From the NCBI GenBank assembly GCA_903828535.1, contig CAIKMN010000031.1, positions 1 through 64,000 of the forward strand: a DNA stretch of 64,000 nucleotides, given 5' to 3'. The DNA comes from an uncultured Curvibacter sp. GTDB lineage: Bacteria > Pseudomonadota > Gammaproteobacteria > Burkholderiales > Burkholderiaceae_C. Positions 56,818 through 64,000 of the stretch are shown here, piece by piece. Each line of letters begins with the position of its first letter. Positions within the stretch are counted from its first letter, which is position 1. The notes under the pieces were generated by a model. That model was given only the letters and a program-made list of their open reading frames with translations, did not search any database and had not been told where the DNA came from. A program made the translations under genes and the position numbers.

Positions 56818-57084
56818 TCAAACGGAATGGGCATTCAAAAGGGGCAATAAGCCCCCCCGCGCCTCCAAGGCCATGAGGTCGTCGCAGCCGCCCACATGGG
56901 TGTCGCCAATGAAGATTTGGGGCACCGTACGCCGGCCGGTCACGTCCATCATGTGCTGTCGTTGTGCCGGGTCGGTGTCGACCCGAACTTCTTCAATCTC
57001 AGCCACCCCTTTAGACTTCAAAATTTGCTTGGCACGCACACAATAGGGGCAAACGGCCGTGGTGTACATCTTCACTGGTTGCAT
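56818..57084 (-). CDS. grxC: Glutaredoxin 3
   Basis: An 88-aa glutaredoxin with the dithiol active site C12-P-Y-C15 and the glutathione-binding R-T-V-P-Q-I-F-I and GGCDDL motifs. Length is that of E. coli Grx3. It follows the rhodanese gene by 21 nt and precedes secB by 150 nt. Confidence 0.96.
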   Translation of the reverse strand: MQPVKMYTTAVCPYCVRAKQILKSKGVAEIEEVRVDTDPAQRQHMMDVTGRRTVPQIFIGDTHVGGCDDLMALEARGGLLPLLNAHSV

Positions 57085-57105
57085 CTCAATTTCCTTTCAC
57101 GTCCA

Positions 57106-57513
57106 TCATGCACTTTGGGTGGGCAAGTTGGCCTCTTTCCAAGCCGCCATGCCCCCTTGCAAAACATGGGCTTGTTGATAACCCAGCTTTTGCGCCAGCC
57201 CCAAGGCTTGGTTGGCGCGAGCGCCCTTGGCACACACCAACACCAGCGGCAAGGTTTTATTTTTGACGGTTTCAGGCAGGCGTTTTTCCAAGTCACCCAA
57301 AGGCACGTTGCGTGAACCCACTAAATGTGAGGCGATGAACTCATTGGGCTCGCGCACATCGACCACCACCGCTTTTTCGCGGTTGATCAGCTGCACCACT
57401 TGGTTGGGGCTCAGGCCGCTTTGGCGGGCCTCCATGAGCATTGGCCACAACAACAGGGCCCCTGAAAAAAGGGCAATTGTCACCAACAACCAGTTATCAA
57501 TCAGAAATTGCAC
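57106..57513 (-). CDS. Membrane-anchored rhodanese-like protein
   Basis: A 135-aa single rhodanese domain behind one N-terminal membrane helix (residues 8-26). The active-site loop carries Cys94 in VCAKGARA, with VDVREPNEF upstream. The anchored rhodanese before grxC-secB is a standard arrangement (yibN type). The domain faces the cytoplasm or periplasm depending on helix orientation, which I cannot decide. Confidence 0.93.
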   Translation of the reverse strand: MQFLIDNWLLVTIALFSGALLLWPMLMEARQSGLSPNQVVQLINREKAVVVDVREPNEFIASHLVGSRNVPLGDLEKRLPETVKNKTLPLVLVCAKGARANQALGLAQKLGYQQAHVLQGGMAAWKEANLPTQSA

Positions 57514-57598
57514 GAGAGTCCTTCAGAACAGCAAAGTGGTAGATTCTAAAATGTCGGCTGGCTTTATTTTTTAACCCCACTGTCTGACCCGCTTTCTT

Positions 57599-58297
57599 AT
57601 GTACCAACTTGTGCTCATTCGCCACGGAGAATCCGTCTGGAATCTGGAAAATCGCTTTACCGGCTGGACCGATGTGGAATTGACGCCCACGGGTGTCGCC
57701 CAAGCACAAAACGCTGGGCGTTTGTTGAAGGCCGCGGGTTTTGATTTTGATGTGGCCTACACCAGCGTCTTGAAGCGTGCCATCCACACCCTGTGGCAAA
57801 CCTTGGACTCCATGGACCGCACTTGGCTGCCAGTGGTACACCACTGGCGCTTGAACGAGCGCCACTACGGCGCCCTCCAAGGCCTGAACAAAGCCGACAT
57901 GGCCAAACAATATGGTGACGCCCAAGTGCTGCAATGGCGCCGCTCTTACGACACGCCGCCCCCGGCACTGGAAGCCACCGACCCGCGCAGCGAACGCGGC
58001 GATCTGCGCTATGCCAAGTTAAACCCCGAAGATGTGCCCTTGACCGAATGCCTGAAAGACACCGTGGCCCGCGTTTTGCCGCTGTGGAACGACTCCATGG
58101 CCCCAGCCATTTTGGCGGGCAAACGCATCGTGGTGGCCGCCCACGGCAACTCCATTCGCGCCTTGGTCAAGTACCTGGACAACATCAGCGACGACGACAT
58201 CGTTGGCTTGAACATCCCGAACGGCCAACCTCTGGTCTATGAGTTGGATGCGCAACTCAAGCCGATTCGCCACCATTACTTGCAAGACCCCGTCTAA
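57599..58297 (+). CDS. gpmA: 2,3-bisphosphoglycerate-dependent phosphoglycerate mutase
   Basis: A 232-aa glycolytic mutase interconverting 3- and 2-phosphoglycerate. The phosphohistidine His9 lies in [23 protein letters not shown] and the second histidine in [10 protein letters not shown] complete the site. Length and the bisphosphoglycerate-binding loops match GpmA rather than GpmB. It is divergent from the rhodanese gene and 83 nt before the protease gene. Confidence 0.97.
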   Translation: MYQLVLIRHGESVWNLENRFTGWTDVELTPTGVAQAQNAGRLLKAAGFDFDVAYTSVLKRAIHTLWQTLDSMDRTWLPVVHHWRLNERHYGALQGLNKADMAKQYGDAQVLQWRRSYDTPPPALEATDPRSERGDLRYAKLNPEDVPLTECLKDTVARVLPLWNDSMAPAILAGKRIVVAAHGNSIRALVKYLDNISDDDIVGLNIPNGQPLVYELDAQLKPIRHHYLQDPV

Positions 58298-58380
58298 ACC
58301 GTTTCTGGACAGGGACATTCACCCGAGCCGTCAGGTCCGCGCCTTCGCTCGGTGTATATTGACCGCTCAAAAGGGACTGT

Positions 58381-59817
58381 ATGGGTGAAAAATTAAGAAT
58401 CACGGCGTGGGTTTCGGCCGGCATTTTGGCGGGCGCGCTGACCACGGTGTCTTTGCAAACCGTGGCTCGCGGCAATTTGTCGCCCTTGCCGCTCGAAGAA
58501 TTGCAGCAATTGGCGGCGGTATTTGACATGGTCAAGAGCGACTATGTGGAGCCGGTCGACGAGAAAAAACTAATTTCTGACGCCATCGCAGGCATGGTGG
58601 CAGGCCTTGACCCTCACTCACAGTATTTCGACAAAAAATCGTTCAAAGAATTTCGCGAAGGCACCACCGGCTCGTTTGTTGGCGTGGGCATCGAAATCAC
58701 CCAAGAAGACGGTTTGGTGAAAGTGGTGTCGCCCATTGAAGGCTCACCGGCTTTCAAAGCCGGCCTCAAGCCAAATGACTTGATTACCAAGGTAGACGAA
58801 GTCGCGGTCAAAGGCCTGAGCCTGAATGAAGCCGTCAAACGCATGCGCGGTGAGCCCAAAACCACTGTGGTTTTGACGGTGTTCCGCAAAGACGAAAACC
58901 GCACCTTCACGGTGTCGATTGTGCGCGACCAAATCCGCACCCAGTCGGTCCGCGGCAAGGTGATTGAGCCTGGTTACGCTTGGATACGCGTTAGCCAATT
59001 TCAAGAGCGCACAGTAGAAGACTTTGCCCGGAAAGTTGAAGAAATTTACAAACAAGAGCCTCACTTGAAGGGTTTGGTGCTGGACTTGCGTAACGACCCC
59101 GGTGGCTTGTTGGACGCGGCTGTGGCCATTTCAGCGGCCTTCTTGCCCAACAATGCCGTTGTGGTTTCAACCAATGGGCAGTTGCCAGAGAGCAAGTCGG
59201 TTTTCAAAGCCTCTCCTGAGTTTTACCAGCGGGGATTGGGGTCAGACCCGCTCAAGGGCTTGCCGAGCGAGCTGAAAAAAGTGCCGTTGATCGTTTTGGT
59301 CAATGAAGGTTCCGCCTCGGCCAGTGAAATTGTGTCGGGCGCTTTGCAAGACCACCAACGCGCCACGATCATGGGCAGCCAAACATTTGGCAAAGGCTCC
59401 GTGCAAACCGTACGGCCTTTGGGTCCGGACACCGGCCTGAAAATCACCACCGCCCGCTACTACACACCGAGCGGCCGTTCCATCCAAGCGAAAGGCATCG
59501 TGCCGGACATCTGGATCGATGAAACGGCCGAAGGCAGCCCCTTCGCCGTGTTGCGCATGCGTGAATCTGACCTCGACAAACACTTGAACAGCGGCCAAGG
59601 TGAAGAGAAGGCCAGCCCCGACCTAGAAAAAGCCCGCGACGAAGCCCGCAAACGCTTAGAAGAAGAGGCCCGTAAGCCTTTGTCTGAGCGCAAGCCCCCT
59701 GAAATGGGCAGCGACAAAGACTTCCCCCTGAGCCAGGCGCTGCAAAAACTCAAGGGCTTGCCCGTCACGGCCAGCAAGAGCCAAGTCGAACGCAAAGAAG
59801 CCAACAAAGACGAATGA
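58381..59817 (+). CDS. ctpA: Carboxyl-terminal processing protease (S41)
   Basis: A 478-aa S41 serine protease. An N-terminal signal anchor (residues 8-28) is followed by a CTP N-terminal helical region, a PDZ domain (about 98-175, GVGIEITQEDG...LKPNDLI) and the catalytic domain with Ser in EGSASASEI and Lys in FGKGSVQ. A Glu/Lys-rich tail of about 60 residues ends the protein. Its stop overlaps the start of the MoeB-like gene by ATGA, so the pair is coupled; gpmA-ctpA-moeB is a conserved betaproteobacterial order. Confidence 0.95.
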   Translation: MGEKLRITAWVSAGILAGALTTVSLQTVARGNLSPLPLEELQQLAAVFDMVKSDYVEPVDEKKLISDAIAGMVAGLDPHSQYFDKKSFKEFREGTTGSFVGVGIEITQEDGLVKVVSPIEGSPAFKAGLKPNDLITKVDEVAVKGLSLNEAVKRMRGEPKTTVVLTVFRKDENRTFTVSIVRDQIRTQSVRGKVIEPGYAWIRVSQFQERTVEDFARKVEEIYKQEPHLKGLVLDLRNDPGGLLDAAVAISAAFLPNNAVVVSTNGQLPESKSVFKASPEFYQRGLGSDPLKGLPSELKKVPLIVLVNEGSASASEIVSGALQDHQRATIMGSQTFGKGSVQTVRPLGPDTGLKITTARYYTPSGRSIQAKGIVPDIWIDETAEGSPFAVLRMRESDLDKHLNSGQGEEKASPDLEKARDEARKRLEEEARKPLSERKPPEMGSDKDFPLSQALQKLKGLPVTASKSQVERKEANKDE

Positions 59818-60560
59818 ACGACGAGCAACTGCTGCGCTACTCGCGGCACATCCTGCTCGATGAATTCGGCATCGAAGGCCAAGAGCGCCTGCTTGCGTCA
59901 CGGGCTTTGGTGATTGGTGCGGGCGGTCTAGGCTCTCCTGTTGCCTTGTTTTTAGCCTCTGCCGGCGTGGGCCATTTGGTGTTGGTGGACGACGACACGG
60001 TGGAGCTCACCAACTTGCAGCGCCAAATAGCCCACACCATGGGCCGCGTTGGCCAAGCCAAGGCACTTTCTGCAATGCAAGCGGTTTACGACTTGAACCC
60101 CGAAGTCGAAGTGACCCCACTCATTGAGCGAGCAGGCCCCGAGTTGCTGGACCGGCAAGTGCCCTTGGCGGATGTGGTGCTGGATTGCTCCGACAACTTC
60201 ACAACCCGCCAAGCCATCAACCGCGCCTGCGTGCAGCACGGCGTTCCCTTGGTGTCGGGCTCGGCCATTCGCTTTGATGCCCAGGTGAGTGTTTTTGACC
60301 CCAGACGCATCGACAGCCCTTGCTACGCCTGTATTTTTCCACCCGATCAGCCCCCAGAAGAGACAGCCTGCGCCACGATGGGGGTTTTGGCCCCCTTGGT
60401 CGGCACCATCGGTAGCCTTCAAGCGATGGAGGCCGTGAAGCTGCTCAGCGGGGTGGGTGAAGGATTGATCGGCCGGCTGTTGATGCTGGATGCCTTGCAA
60501 ATGAGTTGGAACACGCTGAAACTCAAGCGATCGCCCCATTGCTCCGTTTGTCAAAAGTAG
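59814..60560 (+). CDS. moeB: MoeB/ThiF-family adenylyltransferase
   Basis: A 248-aa E1-like enzyme that adenylates the C-terminus of a ubiquitin-like sulfur carrier (MoaD or ThiS). The ATP site is in GAGGLGSPVALFLASAGVG with R-Q-I near residue 61 and D-C-S-D-N-F near 123. Zinc cysteines come in two CxxC pairs, CYAC and the terminal CSVC. A MoeB or ThiF role cannot be separated by sequence alone; molybdenum cofactor demand from Fds exists in this genome. Confidence 0.93.
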   Translation: MNDEQLLRYSRHILLDEFGIEGQERLLASRALVIGAGGLGSPVALFLASAGVGHLVLVDDDTVELTNLQRQIAHTMGRVGQAKALSAMQAVYDLNPEVEVTPLIERAGPELLDRQVPLADVVLDCSDNFTTRQAINRACVQHGVPLVSGSAIRFDAQVSVFDPRRIDSPCYACIFPPDQPPEETACATMGVLAPLVGTIGSLQAMEAVKLLSGVGEGLIGRLLMLDALQMSWNTLKLKRSPHCSVCQK

Positions 60561-60644
60561 GAAAAGTCCTACATCCTTTCCGCCGAAAGGTGTTGACAAT
60601 TAAACATTCGGCTGAAAAAGCCTTCCGCACCACAGAAAGTCCGC

Positions 60645-61043
60645 TTGTCTTTACGCGCCTTCATCGTTGAAGACCACCCCACCCTTCGCTCCGATTTGGT
60701 GGCCATGCTGGAAGACTTAGCGAATGTGGAAGTGGTGGGCTGCTTTGAGAACGAGACAAGCGCCAAGGCTTGGTTACAAATCCAAGAGACTGAAAAAGAA
60801 CCCGTTTGGGACTTGGGCATCGTCGACCTCTTTTTGCGGGAAGGGTCCGGTTTGGGCGTGATCACCGCGTGTCAACAGCGCTTAAAGCACCAAAAAGTGG
60901 TCTTGATGAGTAATTTCGCCATCAAAGAAGTGCGTGACAGATGCATGCAGTTGGGCGCCGACGCGGTGTTTGACAAATCAAATGAAATCGACGACTTATT
61001 GGACTACTGCCGCATGGTGCAGCGGGCTTGGGCTAATCGATGA
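60645..61043 (+). CDS. Stand-alone response-regulator receiver domain
   Basis: A 132-aa receiver without an output domain. Acidic pocket E9-D10, phospho-acceptor Asp61 in GIVDLF, switch Ser89 and Lys111 are all present, so it should be phosphorylated. The best start is a TTG at 60645; no ATG or GTG is placed suitably. Its 3' end overlaps the convergent NarL-type gene by 11 nt. The histidine kinase encoded at 61704 is the obvious phosphodonor, so it may act as a phosphate sink or connect to another partner. Confidence 0.85.
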   Translation: MSLRAFIVEDHPTLRSDLVAMLEDLANVEVVGCFENETSAKAWLQIQETEKEPVWDLGIVDLFLREGSGLGVITACQQRLKHQKVVLMSNFAIKEVRDRCMQLGADAVFDKSNEIDDLLDYCRMVQRAWANR

Positions 61044-61665
61044 GTTTGTTTTTAAGGGCGTAATACGTGAGATCGCTGTTGCTGCTCAGGTTCATCTTTT
61101 CCATCAACCGGGTGCGGTAAGTGCTGACCGTTTTGACACTCAGGGACAGCGCATGACCAATTTCAGTGGGACTGACGCCTTGCGCCAATTTCAGGAAAAT
61201 CTGGAACTCTCGTTTGGACAAGCCTTCGTGCAAGGCCACGTCCTCGCGCCGATTCAAGTTGTCCGCCAACATCTCGGCCACAGCCGGCGTGATGTACCGT
61301 TTGCCCAATGCCACCGTGCGAATGGCGTCGACAATTTGGGCCGGTTCGCACTCTTTGTTCAAATAGCCGCTCGCCCCTTGACGAATCAGGCTGACGGCAT
61401 AGTGTGCTTCAGGGTAACCCGACAGAATCAAGATGCCGACCTGCGGCGCTTTGGCCCGAATCATCGCCAACACGTCCAGACCCGATTGACCCGGCATCGA
61501 CAAGTCCATCAACAAAACGTCTATCTCCACTTGGCGCACCAAATCGATGGCCTCGCGTCCATTCGCAGCATCCCCCACGACGCGAAGATCGACAAAGTCG
61601 GCAAAAAAATTCCGCAAGCCCGAGCGCACAATGGCGTGGTCGTCGACAAGGCCAATTCTGATCAT
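61033..61665 (-). CDS. NarL/FixJ-type response regulator
   Basis: A 210-aa two-domain regulator: an N-terminal receiver with D8-D9, phospho-acceptor Asp54 (LLMDLSMP) and Lys104, then a LuxR-type helix-turn-helix (about 145-205, LSKREFQIFLKLAQG, SVKTVSTYRTRLMEKM). It is divergent from the histidine kinase gene across 38 nt, the usual pairing of a HisKA_3 kinase with its regulator. Targets are unknown. Confidence 0.94.
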   Translation of the reverse strand: MIRIGLVDDHAIVRSGLRNFFADFVDLRVVGDAANGREAIDLVRQVEIDVLLMDLSMPGQSGLDVLAMIRAKAPQVGILILSGYPEAHYAVSLIRQGASGYLNKECEPAQIVDAIRTVALGKRYITPAVAEMLADNLNRREDVALHEGLSKREFQIFLKLAQGVSPTEIGHALSLSVKTVSTYRTRLMEKMNLSSNSDLTYYALKNKLID

Positions 61666-61703
61666 TTCTTATTAGTTCCCATCATTTTTAAGGTGGGCGC
61701 CCC

Positions 61704-62738
61704 ATGATTGTTTCATCTTCAAGCCGTTCCAAAATTCTTCATCAAGGGTTGGGCATTTGGCCCAGCTTCGTGGGGCTGGCGCTCTGTTCGTGCCTGATTT
61801 TGGTCGTGATTCTTCAACTCACCGACACTCAATATTTTCACGAATTTTTCACACAGCCCGAATTAAAACAAACAATGGGCGCTTTGGGTGAATTGTTACA
61901 ACTCGACCGACTCCAAGCCCAGTCGGAACGACATAACTGGCTGAATGCCGCCATGGGCTTGATGGTCGGTATCGCTGGCTGGGGCCTCTGGGTTCTGTTA
62001 AAACGCGTCGAACAATTGCGCCTTCAAGACGAGCAAGGGTTTCTCCATGCTTCCGAGGAACAAGCCCGCTTAGAGGCTTTGTTGACCGAACGTTCAGACA
62101 GCTTGGCCAAGCTCGCCACCCATTTGCAAAACGTGCGCGAGGAGGAGCGCGGCTTTTTGGCCAGAGAACTCCACGATGAATTGGGCGCTTTGCTGACCGC
62201 CGCTAAGTTTGATGTGGCCCGCGTCAAAGCCAAATTAGAGGCCCAGCAAATCGACTTGGCGATGGAGCGCCTCAGCCACCTGACTCAAACTTTGAATTCA
62301 GGCATCGCCCTTAAACGCCGCATGGTGGAAGATTTGCGGCCCTCTTCTTTAGACAATTTGGGCTTGGTCTCTGCGTTGGAAATATTGGCCCGTGAGTTCT
62401 CCGAAGGCTCCAAATTGCCCGTGCACACGCAGCTCGAAGAAGTCAAGTTGTCAACCGACAGCGCGCTCACCGTTTACCGCTTGGTTCAAGAATCCTTGAC
62501 CAACATCGCCAAACATGCGCAGGCCAAAAAAGTGGCGATTGAACTCGGCCAAACCCAAAGCGACGTGAGGGTGGTGGTGACGGACGACGGCGTAGGATTT
62601 CCGACCTCAGAAATCAACCCCAAATCACATGGCCTGGCTGGCATGCACCACCGGGTCACGTCAGCAGGAGGTCGTCTGCGCATCAGCCGAGGCGGCCCTG
62701 AGGGCGGGACTCGGGTAGAAGCTTATTTGCCCTTTTGA
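61704..62738 (+). CDS. Membrane histidine kinase (HisKA_3, NarX/DegS type)
   Basis: A 344-aa sensor kinase. Two membrane helices (about 20-39 and 82-99) enclose a short periplasmic segment of about 40 residues; a coiled coil follows, then the HisKA_3 dimerisation helix with phospho-His157 (ARELHDELG) and a GHKL ATPase domain (N box ESLTNIAKHAQAK, DDGVGF, GLAGM). AAGGTGG precedes the ATG at 61704. It likely phosphorylates the two neighbouring receivers. The signal is unknown; the sensor region is too short for a folded ligand domain. Confidence 0.94.
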   Translation: MIVSSSSRSKILHQGLGIWPSFVGLALCSCLILVVILQLTDTQYFHEFFTQPELKQTMGALGELLQLDRLQAQSERHNWLNAAMGLMVGIAGWGLWVLLKRVEQLRLQDEQGFLHASEEQARLEALLTERSDSLAKLATHLQNVREEERGFLARELHDELGALLTAAKFDVARVKAKLEAQQIDLAMERLSHLTQTLNSGIALKRRMVEDLRPSSLDNLGLVSALEILAREFSEGSKLPVHTQLEEVKLSTDSALTVYRLVQESLTNIAKHAQAKKVAIELGQTQSDVRVVVTDDGVGFPTSEINPKSHGLAGMHHRVTSAGGRLRISRGGPEGGTRVEAYLPF

Positions 62739-62758
62739 AATAACCAAGCGGTTGGGCT

Positions 62759-63259
62759 TTAAGCCCCTTTTTCAGAGGCCAATTTGCGTTTCAACGCGGC
62801 CAGCACTTCAGGGGGCACGAACCGATCGACCGCCCCTCCCAACTTGGCAATTTCACGGACCAAGGTGGAGGATATCGATTGGTATTGCGGGCTGGGCGTC
62901 AGGAACACCGTTTCGATGTCGGGCTTCAAGACTTGGTTCATGCCTGCCAGTTGAAACTCATAGTCAAAGTCGGTCGAGCTGCGCAAACCGCGCACCATCA
63001 CCTGGCCGCCTTGTGCCGCGACATAGTCGCTGACCAAGCCCTCAAAAGCGGCCACGCTCACGTTGGCAAGGGGGCTCACGACTTGCCTGACCAGCGCCAA
63101 ACGTTCTTCAAGGCTGAACAAGGTTTTTTTATGGTGAGCGATGGCCACCGCCACGATCAAATGATCAAACAAGCCCGCCGCACGGCGCAACATGTCCGAA
63201 TGGCCCCAGGTGATGGGGTCGAACGTGCCGGGATAAACGGCAATCACTTGGCGGCTCAT
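62759..63259 (-). CDS. coaD: Phosphopantetheine adenylyltransferase
   Basis: A 166-aa penultimate enzyme of coenzyme A synthesis. The nucleotidyltransferase motif YPGTFDPITWGH starts at residue 9, and the second motif SSTLVREIAKLGG is near residue 128. I use the ATG at 63259 because AGGAG precedes it; an upstream in-frame start at 63298 adds 13 unconserved residues. It follows rsmD by about 40 nt, the standard rsmD-coaD pair. Confidence 0.97.
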   Translation of the reverse strand: MSRQVIAVYPGTFDPITWGHSDMLRRAAGLFDHLIVAVAIAHHKKTLFSLEERLALVRQVVSPLANVSVAAFEGLVSDYVAAQGGQVMVRGLRSSTDFDYEFQLAGMNQVLKPDIETVFLTPSPQYQSISSTLVREIAKLGGAVDRFVPPEVLAALKRKLASEKGA

Positions 63260-63298
63260 GCGGGGCTCCTGTCTTGGGTTGGTGATTTTGCAGGGCAA

Positions 63299-63958
63299 TT
63301 ATGCTGCTTTGGGCACCGCATTTTCGGGCACTCTTTGGAGCAAGTGCGCATGCACCTGGCCCGCTTTCAAATGGCGAAGAACGCGCCAAAGCGCCCTGGG
63401 CGCAGCGGTCGGGTCGTCTTGTTTTAGTCCCGGACAGATTGTTTGGTTCAGGGCCTCTTCATCCCAGACTTGAGGCGCTTCGAGGTAAATAAAACCCGCT
63501 GGCTTGACGGCCGCAGCGGCCAGTGGCAAGGCCTTGACGACCGCGTCACTGTCGTAAGGCGGATCAAGAAAGACCAAATCCAATGCGGCTTGGGTGCCCC
63601 ATTGCCTCAGCTGCACCAGGCCATCGCCGCGCACCACCGTCACGCCTTTGGCTTGCAAAAGCGTGACAGCGGTTTGCAAGTAGGCGGCCAAGTCACGCGA
63701 CTGCTCGACCAAACAAACGCGTGTCGCCCCGCGTGAGGCCGCCTCCAAGCCCAGCGCGCCCGTGCCCGCAAAGGCGTCCAAGCAATGCCAGCCCGTGAGG
63801 TCTTGGCCCAGCCAATTGAATAAGGTTTCACGCACCCGGTCGGGGGTTGGCCGCAAGCTCAGGGATTCGGGTGCGGTGGGCACCTTCAAACGGCGGCTTC
63901 GCCATTGACCCCCGACGATGCGTACCTCGCCCGCGTGTTCCTTTCGCTGGGGTCTCAA
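63299..63958 (-). CDS. rsmD: 16S rRNA m2G966 methyltransferase RsmD
   Basis: A 219-aa SAM-dependent methyltransferase that makes m2G966 in 16S rRNA. Motif I is in DAFAGTGALGLEAASRGA and the catalytic DPPY in LVFLDPPYDS. The N-terminal EVRIVGGQWRSRRL is family-typical. The start is probably the TTG at 63958, whose TTGA overlaps the stop of the preceding frame; the frame is open to the window edge, so a start further right cannot be excluded. Confidence 0.94.
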   Translation of the reverse strand: MRPQRKEHAGEVRIVGGQWRSRRLKVPTAPESLSLRPTPDRVRETLFNWLGQDLTGWHCLDAFAGTGALGLEAASRGATRVCLVEQSRDLAAYLQTAVTLLQAKGVTVVRGDGLVQLRQWGTQAALDLVFLDPPYDSDAVVKALPLAAAAVKPAGFIYLEAPQVWDEEALNQTICPGLKQDDPTAAPRALWRVLRHLKAGQVHAHLLQRVPENAVPKAA

Positions 63959-64000
63959 GGCTGGGCCCCCACCAAGACCGTGGCCATTCGATTGGGTTGC
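63955..64000 (-). CDS. C-terminal fragment of an upstream gene, possibly M16 peptidase
   Basis: Fifteen codons ending NRMATVLVGAQP-stop, cut by the right edge. In many Burkholderiales the gene before rsmD is a zinc peptidase of family M16, whose C-termini often end in a short hydrophobic V-x-V-G-A tail, so that is the best guess. The four-base overlap TTGA with rsmD supports a real translated frame. Confidence 0.4.
   Translation of the reverse strand, partial: QPNRMATVLVGAQP

Overview
The window looks like a chromosomal segment of a freshwater or soil betaproteobacterium of the order Burkholderiales, most likely family Comamonadaceae (Limnohabitans/Rhodoferax-like). The grounds are moderate GC content, the gene neighbourhoods fdsGBA-fdhD-fdsD, rimO-phaR, gpsA-secB-grxC-rhodanese and mrp/metG, and the general protein style. 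The genus is inference; no rRNA is present. About 62 genes (one cut at each edge in addition to a fragment) and one tRNA fill almost the whole window. The only gene-free stretch over 300 bases is 14478-14947.

Left part (1-18 kb): the end of a PaaE-type reductase, then a tightly overlapping five-gene stressosome-like module (1147-4396). It consists of a protoglobin-STAS RsbR, an RsbS whose phospho-acceptor serine is replaced by histidine, an RsbT kinase, an RsbX phosphatase and a class III adenylate cyclase as the apparent output. Next come rimO, phaR, a TSUP exporter, a MobA-like transferase, a VF530 protein, a D,D-carboxypeptidase, a patatin lipoprotein with a 3' frameshift, a TetR regulator facing a 7-TM protein over a double palindromic operator, an OprB-type porin behind a Fur-box-like sequence, an outer-membrane barrel protein, tRNA-Ser(CGA) with serS, ispH, an FKBP, radC and an Smr protein.

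Centre (19.4-36 kb): a compact beta-glucan (laminarin-type) utilisation locus. A LacI regulator is followed by an ABC sugar importer (binding protein, two permeases, MalK-type ATPase) with an embedded GH1 beta-glucosidase, a glycan-binding-like lipoprotein, a GH30 enzyme, a GH17 lipoprotein glucanase, a porin, a GH81 endo-1,3-beta-glucanase and glucokinase. Four perfect copies of the palindrome TGAAAGCGCTTTCA lie at its promoters, and a fifth imperfect copy lies before the regulator gene. The implied route is extracytoplasmic cleavage by GH81 and GH17, capture by the lipoprotein, passage through the porin, ABC import, cytoplasmic trimming by GH1 and GH30, and phosphorylation of glucose. There is no TonB-dependent SusC-like receptor.

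Right part (36-64 kb): a truncated haemoglobin, an orphan YbbP-type permease with a periplasmic CMD-fold protein, a complete soluble NAD+-dependent formate dehydrogenase cluster (fdsG-B-A, fdhD, fdsD) with an OFA-family transporter and a LysR regulator, then housekeeping genes (mrp, metG, sulP, scpA, gpsA, secB, grxC, rhodanese, gpmA, ctp protease, moeB-like). Last come a three-gene phosphorelay set (stand-alone receiver, NarL-type regulator, HisKA_3 kinase) and coaD and rsmD at the edge.
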